Source: Liolophura sinensis (Eukaryota > Mollusca > Polyplacophora > Chitonida > Chitonidae). From it: a stretch of DNA of 64,000 bases. Shown piece by piece: positions 61,708 to 64,000 of this stretch. How positions within the stretch are numbered: position 1 is the first letter of the stretch; each line of letters begins with the position of its first letter. Location of the stretch: positions 55,539,187 through 55,603,186 of the forward strand of contig NC_088301.1 of NCBI RefSeq assembly GCF_032854445.1, read 5' to 3'. The position numbers and the translations under genes were made by a program. The notes under the pieces were generated by a model. It was not told the DNA's origin and did no database searches. It worked only from the letters and a program-made list of their open reading frames with translations.

Positions 61708-62738
61708 CTGGAACCAAAATAAGCTTAGTGAATTGATGGAGACACTGATTCCTCCTGCTCACATTTTACAGACAGTCACATTTTCACAGAGGAATGATTA
61801 TGCGCACGACAAGCCAGAGCAGCATAATTTTCACAATCCCAAATGTTCCTTATTTCATGACATACATATTTCTGTGTGTTCCGTGTCTGTCTGAAAGCAT
61901 AACTGTATACATTCTAAAACCCCATCTAGCCATCACAATATGCCCTCATGAATTGAAAAGACCTGCATCTCAAATATGCAGTGTTACTTGCCTCATAATT
62001 ACCATTATCTGAGCTGAAATAATATTTTTTGCTCAAAATTTCCTCACCAGATATTCCTTCTTATGATTTTTATACATATTTCCAATACACACTATACCTA
62101 CCACAGGCTGGGAAAAGTTAGGTAATTCTCATAAGATTGTGAATGCTTAGAAAAGCATGATATATAAAAGCAGCATCTTATCACAGATTATGTAAGGCTA
62201 CATGAAAATGGGTTTATTCTACATCACAAATATACCAAATGCAAACCACTATCATGTAATTTTCTTATTTATACAAGTACACATTCACAACTATTTCTTA
62301 CTGACATTTTTTTATTACTTTTTCAATAAAAGCTACACTGCAATAGACGTAGTTACAGAGCCATTCTCTTTCAGCTTCATCAGCATTTCAAAAGTTTAAT
62401 AATAAAAGATGAAACAGTGAACTCAAGGATCAAGTTTGTCTGTTAAGTAAGATTCAGCATGTGCCAAGTTTCAAATGATGTCATCCAACAATCGAACTCT
62501 TGAAGTCTATCCAAAATCCTTTGTAATTCTGCTCAATAAAAATTGGATTTTTGATCCATTGCGAAGACAAGAAGAAAGTAAAATATTGCACAGTCATCAG
62601 CTCGTACACATGCTTAAAAAAGCATATTGCCTCAAATACCACAAATATGCTGAAGATACATAAGTACATGTACAATGTAGGTGTGTATGTATCAACTGCA
62701 GCGATATCTGTACTACAAGTTTTTTACAGTATGTCATA

Positions 62739-63154
62739 TCACCTCCTCTTTCGAAAATTAAATGCCACTTGGCTTCTATAAAATAATGGTGAAGAACGTA
62801 TTTTGTACTGGTATCCTCTGGACAGCAAGTGGCGCTCTAATCCTGACCTCAAAGTGACCAGGGAATCAAAGCCGTACTTTCCCCCATCTTGTTTTGTTAC
62901 TGTGTTCCAAAATTTACAAAGGTAGACGTCCAACTCTGCTGGTGGTATGTCCTCAATGTTACGAGTTTCAAAGAACAAAGATGACGCCCAACGTTCAAAT
63001 GTTTTGACACAAGATACTATTCTTCTGATACTCTTTTGTCTTTCTTTTTCCAGTTTTACATGTTCGTGAATCTGGAAGTTGTCATTTTGTCCCACACACA
63101 GAGAAGTGAAATTAGCCGGGTAGCAATTCAGGGTAGAACCTTCAGGCCCTCCAC
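62739..63154 (-). CDS. Terminal exon C12, subgroup II domain
   Basis: Acceptor CCATTGCTTGCAG, phase 1, then 138 codons, the shortest C exon. Domain: VKTFERWAS, IEDIPPAELDVYLCKFW, the subgroup II segment KQDGGKYGFDSL, LRSGLERHLLSRGY and FYRSQVAF. It ends abruptly with RKRR, leaving no tail. AATAAA at 62316-62311, about 425 nt after the stop. It is the first C exon seen of the right-hand unit, so its A and B exons should lie right of 64 kb. A subgroup II copy is also first in the A3 unit (C8). Confidence 0.78.
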
Positions 63155-63889
63155 CTGCAAGCAATGGCAAAATGATCCTGATGTTAGTGCTTGAACTATT
63201 CGATTCCATGTATGAATGTATATTCATCTAATACATGGGAATAGCATCCTACATTCAGAATAAAGTAAGGTAAAGTAAAACAAATATACATGTAAATGTA
63301 TTTAAATTTAGCATGTATACTCTCACATCTGTCAAAAAATGCTTTTGTCAAATAAAGAAATTAGCCAAGGTTTTGCACAAATTGCTGCACAAACACACAC
63401 ATTTTTGAATACAAAAGCTATTCATTACATATACATGTATATACACACTTGTAGGTAAATGTATGTTTACTTGTACATCCACCTACAACTTAATGGCATA
63501 AATAAAGCCACTAAGAGAAACGGATTTCATTTGAAACCTTACAAAAAGGGCATGGATATGAAAATTCAATTTTGCACAAACTAATTAAAAACTGTTTCAT
63601 ATACACTTTGGCAAGCAGGCCATAATTGAAGTAGAAAACTTCTTTAGTTTAATTCCTCAGTTTTGACTAAAGTCATTTGACACTGAACAGGAAAAAACAC
63701 GGCAAACTATCTCCTATTACAAAGATAATGTGCATAATCTTACAAGTTCTAACGAGGTTGTTAGTGGGGACAACTTAATTCTTTAGCAAACTAATTCTTG
63801 AGCTGATCTGAACAAATCTACATTCATAAGATGCAGATCTGCTTTTAGAAAAAAATACAGCAATGTATTCTGATGTAATTCATTCCAAC

Positions 63890-64000
63890 TTAGCCATACT
63901 TGCTTTGTTTGACAGCCAGCCACTGTATTTTGTCATCAATGTCTTGAACACTAGAGATGTTATGATCAGGCAGAAAGCAGTGGTTTTCTTTCCAGTGTAG
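63890..64000 (-). other. Partial ORF at the right edge, possible exon end
   Basis: Thirty-six codons open to the window edge and then a TAA. The peptide includes ENHCFLPDHNISSVQDID then KIQWLAVKQSKYG. It does not match the C domain core, but it could be the tail of another terminal exon or of an unrelated gene. It is cut by the edge. Confidence 0.2.

Overview
This is animal nuclear DNA: AT-rich, intron-containing, with three families of tRNA-derived SINEs, decayed transposons and no bacterial-style operons. The SINE tails ending in TTTTACGCCGTACTCAAG and in GCGACGTTAAACCCC resemble repeats I associate with molluscs and related lophotrochozoans. That placement is a recollection, not a computed result.

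The window is dominated by one locus family, all on the minus strand (transcribed right to left). It is built from three kinds of exon, and every internal junction is phase 1. Exon A occurs three times (about 41.5, 9.7 and 1.2 kb). It carries the start codon and 48 complete codons of a conserved N-terminal module. Exon B occurs three times (about 40.0, 8.4 and 0.5 kb). It encodes a conserved PDPxWLKG start, then a low-complexity linker with a SUMO-like acidic site, an SLMSIIG motif and basic nuclear-localisation-like clusters. Exon C occurs twelve times (16.6, 23.6, 26.6, 29.1, 30.5, 31.7, 33.6, 34.7, 55.4, 58.1, 61.3 and 62.7 kb). Each C exon starts at a phase-1 acceptor, encodes one divergent copy of the same domain of about 85 residues, and ends with its own stop codon.

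The C domain (FxxWL ... IEDIPPxELDxYLxxFF ... KTQSGEEF ... SLERYL) looks like the N-terminal core-binding part of Crypton-type tyrosine recombinases, as kept in the domesticated KIAA1958, QRICH1 and ZMYM proteins. The catalytic half is absent. In transcription order the layout is: C12, C11, C10, C9 (5' exons beyond the right edge); a 13.8 kb stretch holding transposon relics and A3's possible first exon; A3-B3 followed by C8 to C1; A2-B2; then A1-B1, which must continue past the left edge.

My main inference is a set of tandem units in which one common N-terminal module (A+B) can be spliced to any of several alternative terminal exons (C), giving a family of putative nuclear proteins with different DNA-binding domains. 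This resembles Drosophila mod(mdg4) and lola in organisation, but with a domesticated recombinase domain in place of zinc fingers. Splicing was read from the sequence only; no transcripts were available.

Between units lie a decayed DDE-integrase gene split by a Tc1-like insertion (46.5-48.5 kb), a 186-codon HECT C-lobe-like ORF (50.8-51.3 kb), a LINE ORF1-like relic (51.5-52.0 kb), palindromic repeats at 46.2-46.5 kb, and an inverted pair of MITE-like elements upstream of C1 and C2.
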